Origin: Pelagimonas varians
GTDB taxonomy: Bacteria; Pseudomonadota; Alphaproteobacteria; Rhodobacterales; Rhodobacteraceae
Direction: 5' to 3'
DNA: 64,000 nt
Assembly (NCBI RefSeq): GCF_003208435.1
Contig: NZ_QKMF01000010.1
Coordinates: 62,001-126,000, forward strand
The number at the start of each line of letters is the position of its first letter. Within the stretch, counting starts at the first letter, position 1. Positions 63,486-64,000 of this stretch are shown piece after piece. The position numbers were made by a program, and so were the translations under genes. Below the pieces are notes generated by a model that was not told the origin of the DNA, did not search any database, and saw only the letters and a program-made list of their open reading frames with translations.

Positions 63486-64000
63486 ACACCCCTGCCGTTC
63501 AGAACGTTCAATTCCACCGTTCGGTCAAAGTGTTTTTCAAGAGTCGAGTCGTGGCTGACGAACATCAAACTTGCGCCAGAGGCGTCGCATTCTTTCAGCA
63601 ACAATTCCACAAATGCGTCTTTGGCGTCTTCATCAAGGGCTGATGTGGGTTCGTCCGCCAAAATGATCTCTGGTGACCCGATCAAAGCCCGCGCCGCAGC
63701 AACCCTTTGCTGCTGGCCAATGCTCAGTGCGCTGGCTGGCCCATTGAGCAATTCGGGGTCCGTCAGCCCCAGTTCACCCAACAATCGCATTGCTGTTTCA
63801 AGCGGGTTCGCCCCGACCTTTTCAAGCCGCCGTTTCGAAAACCGGCAAGGCAGCAAGACGTTGTCGATGGCGCTCATCCAAGGCAACAGATTGAACACTT
63901 GGAAAATGAGTCCGAGGTGATCCACCCGAAAACGGTCACGATCACTGCCAGGCAAATCTCCGACATCGATGCCCGCAACCAGAACCGATGCTTTGGGAAC
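63482..64000 (-). CDS. ABC transporter ATPase (5' end cut by window)
   Basis: The C-terminal 172 residues of a LolD-type ATPase whose Walker A region lies beyond the window's right edge. The frame is open to base 64000. Visible are the Q-loop (IFQVFNLLPWM), signature LSIGQQQR (Ile for the usual Gly), Walker B with D-loop ILADEPTSALD and H-loop FVSHDSTLEKHF. It energises the FtsX-like permease it overlaps by four bases. Confidence 0.88.
   Translation of the reverse strand, partial: VPKASVLVAGIDVGDLPGSDRDRFRVDHLGLIFQVFNLLPWMSAIDNVLLPCRFSKRRLEKVGANPLETAMRLLGELGLTDPELLNGPASALSIGQQQRVAAARALIGSPEIILADEPTSALDEDAKDAFVELLLKECDASGASLMFVSHDSTLEKHFDRTVELNVLNGRGV

Overview
The window looks like part of a chromosome, chromid or large plasmid of an alphaproteobacterium, most likely a Rhodobacterales (Roseobacter-group) or rhizobium-like heterotroph. 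This rests on gene content and order, not on a phylogenetic marker: there is no rRNA, tRNA, replication or plasmid gene here. The sequence is fairly GC-rich, densely coding and arranged in compact operons with many ATGA overlaps. I see no insertion sequence, prophage, integrase or CRISPR array.

The layout is a series of catabolic and uptake modules. (1) 1-6402: myo-inositol catabolism, iolD-iolC-iolB-iolJ-like-iolG on the + strand, divergent from a second Gfo/Idh/MocA dehydrogenase cut by the window start. A perfect LacI-type operator lies between them and a strong terminator closes the operon. (2) 6534-10775: an AdiA-like basic amino acid decarboxylase and a soluble PAS hybrid histidine kinase. 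(3) 10989-15294: an export-type set of membrane fusion protein, FtsX-like permease and ATPase. (4) 15464-24372: an iron-type alcohol dehydrogenase and the glycerol uptake operon glpD-glpS-glpT-glpP-glpQ-glpU-glpV, then a divergent pair of permeases (24712-26384) that are clear paralogues of GlpP and GlpQ but have no binding protein or ATPase beside them. (5) 26387-30830: an RND pump and its adaptor. (6) 31002-32929: mannonate dehydratase and a GntR regulator. (7) 33066-38539: a HAD phosphatase, a PhnD-PhnC-PhnE-PhnE importer, a phosphopantetheinyl transferase and a small membrane protein. (8) 38774-46492: a sugar ABC importer with an SDR dehydrogenase and a UxaA-family dehydratase, divergent from a GntR regulator and an aldose dehydrogenase. 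This looks like a non-phosphorylative route for a 6-deoxy or related aldose. (9) 46577-49360: a LysR regulator and a BCCT transporter. (10) 49432-60195: a complete L-rhamnose locus in the rhizobial order rhaRSTPQUK, divergent from rhaD-rhaI. (11) 60325-64000: a secreted protein of unknown family, a DUF3299-like periplasmic protein, an FtsX-like permease with a periplasmic His-Asp-Glu repeat, and the truncated ATPase. This may be a metal-linked ABC system.

Most genes feed carbon from plant- or algae-derived polyols and deoxy sugars into central metabolism. Inositol and rhamnose yield DHAP plus C3 or C2 units, and glycerol enters through GlpD. Most modules have their own regulator or a visible operator. 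The observations I rate highest are the GlpS/GlpT pair, which appears to form one canonical and one degenerate ATPase site; the orphan GlpP/GlpQ-like permease pair next to it; the deoxy-sugar acid cluster, whose substrate is unassigned; and the His-rich permease cluster at the right edge. I did not find a wholly unprecedented system, and all family assignments come from reading motifs and gene order without database searches.
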